From NCBI RefSeq assembly GCF_023821985.2, contig NZ_CP098805.1, forward strand, positions 2,108,001-2,172,000: a DNA stretch of 64,000 bases. Direction: 5' to 3'. This DNA is from Dyadobacter chenhuakuii. Lineage in GTDB: Bacteria; Bacteroidota; Bacteroidia; Cytophagales; Spirosomataceae. The notes under the pieces are model-generated. The model did not search any database and was not told the DNA's origin. It saw nothing but the letters and a program-made list of their open reading frames with translations. The position numbers and the translations under genes were made by a program. Within the stretch, counting starts at the first letter, position 1. Every line of letters starts with the position of its first letter. Shown one piece after another: positions 1 through 8,998 of the stretch.

Positions 1-1
1 G

Positions 2-286
2 CTCAATCTGATGGTTCCCCTAAACAGTGATTTCATCGAGCCGGGGACAGTGTTCTTTGCATTCAATGATGAAATTCATATCAATGCCGGCAAGCAGATT
101 ACTTATAATCTTTTTGACCAGAACCGCCTTTTCGTGGGCCTGGGTTACCAGTTTACCAAAGGGCTCAATTTACAAGTCGGTTATATGAACCAGTTTCAGC
201 AACTTCCTTCCGGCAACCATTTTAACAGCAACAATGTGCTAAGGATTTTTGTGTTTCACAACCTGGATATCCGGGCCAAAAAGTAA
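2..286 (+). CDS. DUF2490 family protein, 3' end only
   Basis: The reading frame is already open at the left edge, so this is the last 94 or so codons of a gene that begins outside the window. The visible part alternates hydrophobic and polar residues (FVGLGYQFTKGLNLQVGYMNQF), as in antiparallel beta strands of an outer membrane barrel, and ends in the HNLDIR pattern usual for DUF2490 proteins. That family is predicted to sit in the outer membrane of Bacteroidota and its function is unknown. The family call rests on the C-terminal third only. Confidence 0.65.
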   Translation, partial: LNLMVPLNSDFIEPGTVFFAFNDEIHINAGKQITYNLFDQNRLFVGLGYQFTKGLNLQVGYMNQFQQLPSGNHFNSNNVLRIFVFHNLDIRAKK

Positions 287-301
287 TAGTTTTCCCCTTT
301 G

Positions 302-706
302 CTATGCTCGACGGTCGGCTAAATTGGAAAGGGCTCTCTTATTTACCAATCCAGGGATTTCATTGATGCCTCTAAAAATGGCTTTTCCTTGATTCGCTCC
401 CGTAGTCACCATTTCATCTGCCCCGGCAGAAGGGCCTCCAATCCTGAGAACTGCATCACATTTAGCAATTAGATCAACAGCCACAGGATGAAAGATCCTA
501 TTGAATATTTCGTCCCCCATGGTTTGCGAACCTGCGGCTTCGATCAATGGCAATGCAAACCATTCCCCCATTACCGGTAGGTGGCCTTTATTATAAACCT
601 CCAAAGCCGCCTTTGTCATAGCATCTACATTTGCCTCAATCAGCTCCGGATTATCACCTGTTCCCGAACGATAAGGGCCGGCTACTAAGATCATCATTTG
701 ATTCAT
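302..706 (-). CDS. DUF4406 / nucleoside 2-deoxyribosyltransferase-like protein
   Basis: A 134-residue protein. It opens with a beta strand and a glycine-rich turn (MMILVAGPYRSG), followed by a helix and the ALPLIEAAG and CDAVLRIGGPSAGADEM segments. This is the pattern of DUF4406 proteins, which share the fold of nucleoside 2-deoxyribosyltransferases. The substrate cannot be read from the sequence. It ends 15 bases from the upstream gene on the other strand, so the two converge. Either of two methionines (residues 1 and 4-5) could be the start. Confidence 0.75.
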   Translation of the reverse strand: MNQMMILVAGPYRSGTGDNPELIEANVDAMTKAALEVYNKGHLPVMGEWFALPLIEAAGSQTMGDEIFNRIFHPVAVDLIAKCDAVLRIGGPSAGADEMVTTGANQGKAIFRGINEIPGLVNKRALSNLADRRA

Positions 707-940
707 ACCTCTGTTATTATGTTAATTAATATGTGTTTCTCATGAAAATGTGAGCAGAAAATCCAGTTCGGCCGCTGACCAGGCCCGGCTAACCAGATCA
801 ATAGCCGTTCACGAACTTCCCTATTATCTTTTCCCTATCCGATAACTCGACGCCTAATTCTGATTACTTTTGCGCAAGTTAGATCATTTCTGATCAATAC
901 CTATAAGTGCTTTGAAATAAAACTGATAAAATCCATAGCA

Positions 941-1441
941 ATGCAGCAATACCAACTGGCCCAAATTAATGTGGCCAAGATGAAGGGAATTGATATCAAT
1001 GATCCTGTGATGAAAGAGTTTGTAGACAATCTCGATGCAGTTAATGCACTTGCAGAAGTAAGTGAAGGTTTTGTGTGGCGTTTGAAAGCAGAGAATAACA
1101 ACGCAACCGGGCTTGATCCCTTTCAAGACCTGACCATTATCACCAATGTTTCTGTTTGGCGGGATATACCGACTTTACAGGCATTTACCTACCGCTCTTT
1201 TCATGCTGAATTTTTAAAAAGACGGCGCGAGTGGTTTTTGAACTACGGAAAGGTATCCATGGCAATGTGGTGGGTTCCCGCAGGAGCATTGACTACGATG
1301 GAACAAGCCATTGAGCGGCTTGATTATCTGACGACAAATGGCCCTTCTTTTTATGCTTTTAGCTTTAAACATCCCTTTCCAGCACCATTATACGGCGCTG
1401 AACAGATCGTACTGAGTAGTAGTTATCCCAGTCAATGCTGA
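941..1441 (+). CDS. DUF3291 domain-containing protein
   Basis: A 166-residue soluble protein. The MQQYQLAQINVAKMKG start, the central WRLKAENNNATG segment and the WRDIPTLQAFTYRSFHAEFLKRR helix are the hallmarks of DUF3291, a ferredoxin-like alpha/beta barrel fold related to monooxygenase-like dimeric proteins. No catalytic residues are established for this family. It stands alone, with 234 bases before it that contain no recognisable gene. Confidence 0.8.
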   Translation: MQQYQLAQINVAKMKGIDINDPVMKEFVDNLDAVNALAEVSEGFVWRLKAENNNATGLDPFQDLTIITNVSVWRDIPTLQAFTYRSFHAEFLKRRREWFLNYGKVSMAMWWVPAGALTTMEQAIERLDYLTTNGPSFYAFSFKHPFPAPLYGAEQIVLSSSYPSQC

Positions 1442-1548
1442 CCGACATTCCCCCTGCATATGTCCGGTTTTGCCTGCCTGGCAGAGATATCATTTGAATA
1501 ACTTTGATGGGTTGATAATTAAAGTCTGATTTCAAACTATAAAAGCTT

Positions 1549-2103
1549 ATGGCAAATCGCATTATATTCTTTCACGGTGGCGGGTCGAAAGAAGATTATG
1601 ACGCCGACAAAAAACTGGTCGAATCACTGGAAGACAGCCTGGGGGCTCCCTACTCCATCCATTATCCTTTCTTACCCAATGACGGATCACCGGATCTGGG
1701 GAGGCGAAACCAAATTAAGGAAGCAATTTCAGAAAGTGAAGATGGGGTCATCTTAGTTGCCCACTCCCTAGGTGCGTCCATGTTACTGGCATGCCTTTCC
1801 GAATTCAACATTGAGCGAAGGATTGCAGGCATTTTTCTGATTGCGACACCTTTCTGGGCAGGAAGCGAAGACTGGGTGGTGCCTTTTAAATTGCGTCAGG
1901 ACTTTGCAGAAACAATCGATAAGAATATTCCGCTCTTCTTGTATCATTGCCAGGACGATGAGGAAGTTCCGTTTATTCAACTTGCTAATTATCAGCGGGA
2001 ACTTCCATGGGCGACATTCCGAGAAATTCCATCCGGAGGGCACCAGTTGAATAATGACCTTCATGTCGTAGCAAAAGATCTTCTATCGCTCAAACTGGCG
2101 TAA
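1549..2103 (+). CDS. Small alpha/beta hydrolase (RBBP9/YdeN-like)
   Basis: A 184-residue cytoplasmic hydrolase without signal peptide. It has an N-terminal strand and oxyanion loop (IIFFHGGGS), the nucleophile elbow AHSLGAS at about residue 72, and a late histidine in GGHQLNND. These give a plausible Ser-Asp-His triad, with the acid probably in the CQDDEEVPF segment. Length and motif order fit the RBBP9/YdeN serine hydrolase group. The substrate is unknown. It is separated by about 110 bases from the DUF3291 gene on the same strand. Confidence 0.8.
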   Translation: MANRIIFFHGGGSKEDYDADKKLVESLEDSLGAPYSIHYPFLPNDGSPDLGRRNQIKEAISESEDGVILVAHSLGASMLLACLSEFNIERRIAGIFLIATPFWAGSEDWVVPFKLRQDFAETIDKNIPLFLYHCQDDEEVPFIQLANYQRELPWATFREIPSGGHQLNNDLHVVAKDLLSLKLA

Positions 2104-2289
2104 TCAGGCATATATCCGATAGCGACTATTAGCAAATTGCTTCGCAGGAAAAGTAATGCCTTACGTTTAGCGATTTTAACCCTCCCTTCACCGATTATCT
2201 CAGGCTTGCTGCCCGAACCAGATTTAGTTTTGATCATTCGAATGTGGGAAACATTCATTGAAACCAAATCATTTTAAAATCGGGCAATC

Positions 2290-3879
2290 ATGAAAACAAA
2301 CCATTTATTAGCCAAGACAACAATTGCATTGTGTGCGACACTTTATCTTACTTCGTGCCAGGAAATGGAGCCTGAAAAAGCGGTAGGCGCGTCGGCAGAA
2401 GCGAAAGTGAATGTCGTGGCGCCGGAAACGGCTTATCCCGGAGAAGATGGCATCACAAAACGAGGAAAGCTTTTTGGCAAAGAAATAACCTATTCAGAAA
2501 TCGATGGAAAGGCGGTTTTCGAAGGCGATATCATCCTGACACCGGAACAACTGGGCCAAAACACTGGTGCAAGGACCCAGGCTTTCACCAAGATACATTC
2601 ACTCTGGCCCAACAACTTCATCCAGTATATCGTGGACCCAAGCATTTCGGATGACAGTGCCATTCTCGCAGCGATTGCTGATGTGGAAGCTGCTACGCCA
2701 TTGCGTTTTATACGTCGTCGTTCTCTTGCTGAGATTCCGGGTTATCAATTTGCACAGACAAGTTATGTGACATTTACACGCAGCCGGGGCTACTCATCTT
2801 CTATTGGCCGCATAGGCGGCCAGCAGTTTATAGGGATTCCGTTTTTCCCGACCAAAGGTGGTATTCTGCATGAGATCGGACACACAGCGGGCCTGCTGCA
2901 CGAGCATACACGCTACGACCGGAACGCTAATGTTAAGGTTAATCTCAACAATGTTGCCGAAGCCGCAAAACCGAACTTTACAATCCTCGATAATGAGGGA
3001 TATGACAACAGAAAATACGGCTCCTTCGATTTCGGCTCTATTATGATGCTCGACTCGTACGCATACTCACAAAACGGCCAGCCTGTCATGACAACGCTGG
3101 ATAACAAGGCATTTACCGTGCAGCGAAGCCAACTGTCAGTAGGCGATGCCCAGTGCATTACTGCTATGTATTCCAATGTGTTTGCTGTTACGCCTACCGG
3201 CATTCTGGCGGGAGACGCGGCAACGGGCAAAAATGCACCATTGGCAACGCTTTACACCGGAGCAGGTGAGATTTATGCGTTGAAAGATCAATTCTTTCTG
3301 TCACAAGGCAATAAGGTGACGCAGATCAGATCGAAATCTGGCTGGGCTTATAATGTAACATCAGGCACAGGACCCGTAAATGGCATGACTTACTACAAAG
3401 GAAATATATTCACATTGCAAGATGGGAGCGTATGGAAAACCGAAGCTACAAATTGTGTTAGACAGCAATACACAGGGCCATTTTTCACCGGCGGAACCGC
3501 ATTGGCCTACGCATTCGGGCTTCCCTACGCGGTGGTTGGCGACAGGCTCCACATTATTTCAATTGATGGTAAAAACAATAGTGTCATGGCATACGGATAC
3601 AGCGGGGTTACCGAAATGGTGGGCTGGAAAGCCTGGCTTTATGTCATCAAACCGAGCGGCAAGCTCTATAAAGTAAACCCGACCAACGGCGACATTGTCC
3701 AACACGGAACCACAACTTTTTCGTCCAATGCCCAATTGACATGCACGGGTAAAAATCTGCTGGTTGTTAGCCAGGGCACATTATACAGCGTAGATGAAGC
3801 AGGGATTACAAAACCAATTTCAGGCGGCTGGGCCAATGTAACCGATATTTCAGCCGTCAATTCAGAAGATCAACCTTAA
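2290..3879 (+). CDS. Astacin-family (M12A) zinc metalloprotease lipoprotein
   Basis: A 529-residue exported protease. Residues 1-22 form a lipoprotein signal ending in the lipobox LTSC, with Cys23 as the lipid site. The catalytic domain spans roughly residues 95-295 and holds the full astacin zinc motif HExxHxxGxxHEHxR: His194, Glu195, His198 and His204 are all present. The SIMMLDSYAYS segment is the probable Met-turn. The remaining 230 residues are rich in short strands and repeat GNIFTLQDGS-like units, suggesting a beta-propeller-like domain, which astacins do not usually carry. The gene stands alone and ends in a strong terminator. Its protein substrate is unknown. Confidence 0.88.
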   Translation: MKTNHLLAKTTIALCATLYLTSCQEMEPEKAVGASAEAKVNVVAPETAYPGEDGITKRGKLFGKEITYSEIDGKAVFEGDIILTPEQLGQNTGARTQAFTKIHSLWPNNFIQYIVDPSISDDSAILAAIADVEAATPLRFIRRRSLAEIPGYQFAQTSYVTFTRSRGYSSSIGRIGGQQFIGIPFFPTKGGILHEIGHTAGLLHEHTRYDRNANVKVNLNNVAEAAKPNFTILDNEGYDNRKYGSFDFGSIMMLDSYAYSQNGQPVMTTLDNKAFTVQRSQLSVGDAQCITAMYSNVFAVTPTGILAGDAATGKNAPLATLYTGAGEIYALKDQFFLSQGNKVTQIRSKSGWAYNVTSGTGPVNGMTYYKGNIFTLQDGSVWKTEATNCVRQQYTGPFFTGGTALAYAFGLPYAVVGDRLHIISIDGKNNSVMAYGYSGVTEMVGWKAWLYVIKPSGKLYKVNPTNGDIVQHGTTTFSSNAQLTCTGKNLLVVSQGTLYSVDEAGITKPISGGWANVTDISAVNSEDQP

Positions 3880-3900
3880 TGTCTACATAGCAAATGACAA

Positions 3901-3938
3901 AAATCTCTGCACACTTTTCATTGTGCAGAGATTTTTTT
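3901..3938 (+). terminator. Rho-independent terminator after the astacin gene
   Basis: A perfect 13-base stem (AAATCTCTGCACA pairing with TGTGCAGAGATTT) with an eight-base loop, followed by a run of T residues. It starts 22 bases past the astacin stop codon. The A-run on the other side would also let it work for the converging minus-strand genes. Confidence 0.85.
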
Positions 3939-4126
3939 TGCTAGCGATCCACACACGAATGCGCCTTTTGCTAACCTTATAATTGTATGAAAACAGAATA
4001 AGCTGGCATCCTGATTTGATCGACGAACATTATTCATTAATGGCCAGTATTATGATGGTGAAACGATGCATCAAACGGCACTTCTGTTACCATATTCATT
4101 CTGTCCAGGTGCGATTCCGCATTTTA

Positions 4127-4588
4127 TCATGGAAAAACGGCAGCTCGCTGGGAAGTTATGAATTCGATCTGCTGATCCTTTCCGGGCCTGGCGTCACCGG
4201 GCTTAAAGCCTTCCCCGGTTTTGAAATCATAGTCAAATGCCAATCCTGACACATTTCTATGAGCAACATTCACGTGCTCTACGGAATAAATCTCGGCATT
4301 TATATTGGTCCCATACCATTGCGGCATTGGTTTTTGTTTCCAGGTTACCAGGGTATACTGTGCTCCTGGGCTTAGTTTGAGCAAAGAATCCTGAGCCGTT
4401 TGCAGCGCAATGTCATTGCCGTAAAGCATTGCAATCGTGCCTTTCTTGTTATTAATGATGGATTTGATCACCTTTTCATTTCCCGCATCGTACAGGTATT
4501 CAGGTGCAAGATCGGCAGTGTTGCGATCGTTGCAGGACATTACAAAAAGTGCCAGCGCTGTGATATATAGTGAAATAGTTGACTTCAT
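4127..4588 (-). CDS. Cytochrome P460-like lipoprotein without a haem motif
   Basis: A 153-residue lipoprotein with lipobox FVMSC (Cys19). The body contains KGTIAMLYGNDIALQTAQ, TLVTWKQKPMPQWYGTNINAEIYSVEHV and GEGFKPGDA, which parallel the P460 half of the protein encoded just upstream (IRIVYGNDVLVKAL, VVKVVWGKQAEDKDGNV). It has no CxxCH, so it probably keeps the P460-type fold without covalent haem. It follows the haem-binding gene by 11 bases in the same operon and may be a partner or an accessory copy. The function is inferred from fold similarity only. Confidence 0.6.
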   Translation of the reverse strand: MKSTISLYITALALFVMSCNDRNTADLAPEYLYDAGNEKVIKSIINNKKGTIAMLYGNDIALQTAQDSLLKLSPGAQYTLVTWKQKPMPQWYGTNINAEIYSVEHVNVAHRNVSGLAFDYDFKTGEGFKPGDARPGKDQQIEFITSQRAAVFP

Positions 4589-4599
4589 TTTGGTGCTAT

Positions 4600-5532
4600 T
4601 TATTTGGTCGGAATGTTGAATACAAAATCGTTTTCAGGTGCAAGCAGCCGGTGGCAATTCGCGCAAGTCTGTTCAAAAAGGACCGTTTTGCCTGCTGGTT
4701 TCAGATCGAGTCCGTCAAATTTCGCAAATCCCCAGCCTTCGGTTGAGCTGTATTTTTTGCTGTCTTTGATCATAAACTGTGCATTTTGAAAATTGCCTGG
4801 CAGCACATTGCCGTCTTTATCCTCCGCCTGTTTACCCCAAACGACCTTTACCACCCTGGATCCGTCGGGGAAAGGAAGTTGATGGTTTTTAAGAGCCTTC
4901 ACCAAAACATCATTTCCGTAAACGATCCGCATGCTGCCCCCGTCAAACTTATCGGTCACGCTGATGATCTTCCAGTTTTTGTACTCCGCAGAATAGGGAA
5001 TGCCATTCAAGGAGACCGGCGTTTTTTGAGTCAAAAATTTATCATTTGTTAAAGATCGGGCAACGATCCTGGCGGTGTCCACTTTATGCCTTCCCGGAAG
5101 TGTATTGACATATTGTTTCAAAACCGTCAGTTCGGATGCAGACACTTTGCTGCCGGGATGTGCCAGCTGATAACGTTGTAGAGGCATTTTCTGCTGATCG
5201 ATTGCGTTCACCATTTCCCAAAGCAACAACTCCTGCACAGCAGGCGGGTTTCTGTCCCATTCCGAAAAATTAAACCGCGACCGCGCCTCATTCACATCAT
5301 GCGCCACCAGGAAGGATGCTGGGGCGATCCTATCAAACCATTCTACTTTGGCTTCATTGGAATGGCAGTCATAACAAGCCCGCTCCAAGATCTGCTTTAC
5401 CTCCTTTGGAACCACAATTTCGCTGGTCACCGGCGGATTTTTAATGGCTGGAGAGCCGATTTGCAATGCTACAAAAATGATGATGAGCACGATCGCCGCA
5501 CTTTTGTAAAATGTTAACCCTGGCTTTTTCAT
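4600..5532 (-). CDS. Membrane-anchored haem-binding domain plus cytochrome P460 protein
   Basis: Start taken at the methionine of MKKPGLTFYKS, ten codons inside the longest frame, because it puts a membrane anchor directly at the N-terminus. After the anchor come a haem-binding domain with CYDCH at about residue 50 (WFDRIAPASFLVAHDV is typical of that domain) and then a P460 domain ending in a second haem motif, TCANCH. Two covalent haems are therefore likely, on the periplasmic side of the inner membrane. P460 proteins act on small nitrogen compounds in some bacteria, but no substrate can be assigned here. It leads an operon with the haem-free P460-like lipoprotein. Confidence 0.8.
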   Translation of the reverse strand: MKKPGLTFYKSAAIVLIIIFVALQIGSPAIKNPPVTSEIVVPKEVKQILERACYDCHSNEAKVEWFDRIAPASFLVAHDVNEARSRFNFSEWDRNPPAVQELLLWEMVNAIDQQKMPLQRYQLAHPGSKVSASELTVLKQYVNTLPGRHKVDTARIVARSLTNDKFLTQKTPVSLNGIPYSAEYKNWKIISVTDKFDGGSMRIVYGNDVLVKALKNHQLPFPDGSRVVKVVWGKQAEDKDGNVLPGNFQNAQFMIKDSKKYSSTEGWGFAKFDGLDLKPAGKTVLFEQTCANCHRLLAPENDFVFNIPTK

Positions 5533-5747
5533 TCTGTATAATATCTGATTCTCATAGCTCAAATATAGCTCTGTTCATCCCTGTTTCCGAGCAACAGGCC
5601 CTCGTACCAGGCAAACTTGACCGTAAACCAGACATCGACGAAGGCGAACCGGACAGTAAACGGCACCGAGTGTGACAGGTGATCCGCTTTCAACCCTAAC
5701 AATGCGGGATAATAGGGTTAACTTAGAAGAAATCAACTCCGCACTTT

Positions 5748-7991
5748 ATGAAGATTTCGTTTGTAGGCACATTCCCGCCACGGGAATGCGGAATTGGCAC
5801 CTTTACCAAAAATCTGTATGATGCTGTCAACTCCGCACCAGGGGCAGATGGCCCAAATACTGCGCTAGTGGTAGCGATGGATGACAACGGGCAGCATTAT
5901 GACTATCCAAAAGAGGTGAAACTGACCATCCGGCAAGAAGAACAAGCTGATTACCTGGAAGCCGCAAGTTTTATCAATATCAGCGGGGCCGACATCTGCG
6001 TTTTGCAGCATGAGTTCGGGATTTTCGGGGGGCAAAACGGCATTTATATACTCCCGTTCCTTTACCGTCTGAAAATTCCGTTGATCGTCACTTTGCACAC
6101 AGTGCTGAAAAACCCTTCCTATAATGAGCGGGCTGTGATGATTGAGATCTGCAAAATCGCCCAAAGGGTCGTCGTAATGACCAGGAAGGCGGTTGATATG
6201 CTGATGGAAGAATATGGTGTTGCCGAAAGTAAAATCGAGCAAATTGCGCACGGCGTTCCGGATATACAATTTGACCAACAGTCTGTCAAAAAAGAATTCA
6301 AGCTTCTATCCAGAAAAGTCCTTCTCACATTTGGATTTATCGGGAGAAACAAAGGCATTGAAATTGCGCTGAAAGCCCTGCCTGCGGTGGTTGCAAAGTA
6401 TCCGCAGCTGGTTTATATCGTTCTAGGCAAAACGCACCCGAACGTGATCCGGCATTCAGGTGAAGAATACCGGATTTTCCTGCTAGGATTGGTTAAAAAG
6501 CTAGGCATTGAAAAGCATGTCATTTTCATGAACGAGTTTGTTGACCAGACTGAGCTTTTTAAATATCTCTCCGCCTCTGACATTTACATTACACCTTACA
6601 CCAATGAGGCACAGATCACAAGCGGAACATTGTCCTATGCCATTGGTGCAGGATCTGCCGTGATTTCTACGCCCTACTGGCATGCTGCCGAATTGCTTTC
6701 CGAAGGCCGCGGCAGATTGTTTCCGTTCAACGATGTCCAGGCTCTAAGTGAAGTATTTCTTGATTTGCTTGATCACCCGGATACAATGATGCAATTGCGT
6801 AGTAACGCATTTAATTACGGACGAGAGATTACCTGGCCCAAGATCGGTGCAAAATATGCGAAGCTTGCTGAAAAAATTGTGTCGGAACAGCCGGATGTGC
6901 AGGCAGAAACGGAAACAATCCTGGATTTGCTGGCCTTGCCTCCATTTTTGCTGGACCATGTACAACGGCTCACCGACGATACGGGAATCATTCAACACGC
7001 CAAATACGGCATTCCGAATTTGAAAGAAGGTTATTGCCTGGATGATAATGCGAGGGCGCTTTTGATGGTGCTGATGACCTATAAAAGGAATAAAAACCCG
7101 CTGGCACTCAAATTATCCCCTACTTACCTGAGCTATATCAATTACATGCAAAACCCGGACGGCGCGTTCCGGAATTTCCTGAGTTTCAACCGTAATTTCC
7201 TGGATGAAGTGGGTTCAGAAGATTCGTTTGGCAGGACAATATGGGCATTGGGCTATCTGTTAGGAAATGCACCTAATGACGCTTATTATCAAACCGGGCG
7301 GGATATTTTCTTTGACGCTTCACCCAATTTCGTGAAGCTGCAATCCATCCGGAGCATTGCCAACACCATCGTAGGCATATGTCATTATCTGAAAAGCAAC
7401 TCAGGGGACGAAGGAATGATTGAGGTTTTGCGGCAGTTGACAAACCGGCTCATGGTGGATTATGAACTGAACCGGACGGATGACTGGCATTGGTATGAAT
7501 CGCTTCTGGCTTATGATAATGCTTTTTTGCCTCTCGCAATGCTGCACGCTGCCGAGTTTTTGAATGATGAAAGAGTCAATCAAATTGCTTTGGAGAGCAT
7601 GGAATTTCTTTCGAAAATCACTTTAAACAACGGCTATCTTTCTATTGTAGGTAATGAAAAGTGGTATCTTAAAGATGGCGAAAGTTCAATGTTTGCCCAG
7701 CAGCCACTGGATGCATTGGCTATGGTGCTCATGTTCCACCAGGCGTTCCGGCTGACGAGCGATCCCGCTTATGTCCAACAGCTTAATACATGTTTTATGT
7801 GGTTTTTAGGTGAAAACGATCTCCGTATCAGTCTTTATGACTTTGAAACCAAGGGCTGCTGTGATGGTCTGGAAAGATATGGCGTAAACAGGAACCAGGG
7901 AGCAGAGAGCACATTGGCTTATTTGATTTCTCATCTAAGCGTTTTGGAAGCATTTGAAGAGCTGACCAAGTTAAAAGCGGCTCACCCATGA
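5748..7991 (+). CDS. GT4 glycosyltransferase fused to an (alpha/alpha) barrel-like domain
   Basis: A 747-residue cytoplasmic protein. Residues 1-390 are a GT-B fold GT4 enzyme: MKISFVGTFPPRECGIGTFT with the acceptor-side glycine loop, LTFGFIGRNKGIEIALKAL, and the nucleotide-sugar region GAGSAVISTPYWHAAELL. Residues 400-747 are all helical with regularly spaced aromatic and acidic residues (CLDDNARALL, DDWHWYESLLAYDNAFLPLA, LDALAMVLMFHQ), resembling the (alpha/alpha) toroids of glycoside hydrolases. Its stop overlaps the next GT4 start by ATGA, so the two are translationally coupled, and a GH130 enzyme converges on them. The context suggests synthesis of a mannose-containing glycan or oligosaccharide. 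Donor and acceptor are not known. Confidence 0.85.
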   Translation: MKISFVGTFPPRECGIGTFTKNLYDAVNSAPGADGPNTALVVAMDDNGQHYDYPKEVKLTIRQEEQADYLEAASFINISGADICVLQHEFGIFGGQNGIYILPFLYRLKIPLIVTLHTVLKNPSYNERAVMIEICKIAQRVVVMTRKAVDMLMEEYGVAESKIEQIAHGVPDIQFDQQSVKKEFKLLSRKVLLTFGFIGRNKGIEIALKALPAVVAKYPQLVYIVLGKTHPNVIRHSGEEYRIFLLGLVKKLGIEKHVIFMNEFVDQTELFKYLSASDIYITPYTNEAQITSGTLSYAIGAGSAVISTPYWHAAELLSEGRGRLFPFNDVQALSEVFLDLLDHPDTMMQLRSNAFNYGREITWPKIGAKYAKLAEKIVSEQPDVQAETETILDLLALPPFLLDHVQRLTDDTGIIQHAKYGIPNLKEGYCLDDNARALLMVLMTYKRNKNPLALKLSPTYLSYINYMQNPDGAFRNFLSFNRNFLDEVGSEDSFGRTIWALGYLLGNAPNDAYYQTGRDIFFDASPNFVKLQSIRSIANTIVGICHYLKSNSGDEGMIEVLRQLTNRLMVDYELNRTDDWHWYESLLAYDNAFLPLAMLHAAEFLNDERVNQIALESMEFLSKITLNNGYLSIVGNEKWYLKDGESSMFAQQPLDALAMVLMFHQAFRLTSDPAYVQQLNTCFMWFLGENDLRISLYDFETKGCCDGLERYGVNRNQGAESTLAYLISHLSVLEAFEELTKLKAAHP

Positions 7992-8998
7992 GAGTCGCGA
8001 TCTTATCATCCATTGCCTGGCGCACGCCGCCACGCAATTACGGGCCCTGGGAGCAAGTTGCGTCCCATCTGGCAGAAGGTTTGGTAGCAAAAGGAATCAA
8101 TGTAACATTATTTGCTACTGCCGATTCAGTTACCAAAGGGAAATTGGATGCTACTTGTCCTGTCCCTTATGCGGAAGATCAGAACGTTGACCCTAAGGTG
8201 GTTGAATGCTTGCATATCAGTAATGTAATGGAAAAAGCAGATCAATTTGATTTAATTCACAATCATTTTGATTTCCTGCCACTGACGTATTCCAGGCTGA
8301 TCAAAACGCCAATGTTGACTACTATACACGGTTTTTCGTCGGACAAGATCAGGGAGGTTTACCGGAAATATAATGATGACACACATTACGTTTCAATCAG
8401 TAATGCGGATCGGGATGAGACTCTGAGTTATACGGCCACGGTCTATAATGGTATCGACGAAGAAGCATTTCCCTACATTACTTTTCCGAACGATTATCTG
8501 CTTTTTTTTGGAAGGATCCACCCCGACAAAGGTGCAAGTGAAGCTATTCAGATCGCTCGGAAAAGTGGAAGGAAGCTTCTTATAGCAGGATTGGTCCAGG
8601 ATGAGGGGTATTTCAAGCGAGAAGTGGAGCCGCATATCGACTCTGAAAATGTCTTTTATTGCGGGAATGTCGGGCCAGAAAGGAGGAGCACGCTGCTCGG
8701 CATGGCTTATGCAATGCTGCATCCAATCAGTTTTGAAGAACCTTTTGGACTCAGTGTGGCTGAGTCGATGCTTTGCGGAACGCCCGTAATCGCTTTTAAT
8801 CGCGGATCAATGTCCGAATTGATCAAGCACGGTCAAACAGGATTTTTAGTAAGTACGGTGTCCGAGGCAGTAGAGGCCGTGGGGCTTGTAAAAACGATTA
8901 ACAGAAAGGACTGCGCCGAATGGGCACAGTCCATGTTTACCAAGGATAAGATGGTGGATGGCTATCTAGCGGTTTATGAATCAATTTTAAACAGATAA
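7988..8998 (+). CDS. GT4 family glycosyltransferase
   Basis: A 336-residue GT4 enzyme translated from the ATGA overlap with the preceding gene. The N-terminal half has the GPWEQVASHLAEGLVAKG acceptor-domain motif and the C-terminal half has LLFFGRIHPDKGASEAIQIA. The retaining-GT EX7E motif appears in EEPFGLSVAESMLCGTPV. It has no signal peptide and probably acts in the cytoplasm with its longer partner on the same glycan. The 3' end overlaps the converging GH130 gene by 12 bases, so the three genes form one compact cassette. Confidence 0.87.
   Translation: MRVAILSSIAWRTPPRNYGPWEQVASHLAEGLVAKGINVTLFATADSVTKGKLDATCPVPYAEDQNVDPKVVECLHISNVMEKADQFDLIHNHFDFLPLTYSRLIKTPMLTTIHGFSSDKIREVYRKYNDDTHYVSISNADRDETLSYTATVYNGIDEEAFPYITFPNDYLLFFGRIHPDKGASEAIQIARKSGRKLLIAGLVQDEGYFKREVEPHIDSENVFYCGNVGPERRSTLLGMAYAMLHPISFEEPFGLSVAESMLCGTPVIAFNRGSMSELIKHGQTGFLVSTVSEAVEAVGLVKTINRKDCAEWAQSMFTKDKMVDGYLAVYESILNR

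Noticed and set aside
3983-4249. Plus-strand 88-codon frame
   Set aside because: Overlaps the P460-like lipoprotein gene on the other strand and has no family-like sequence.
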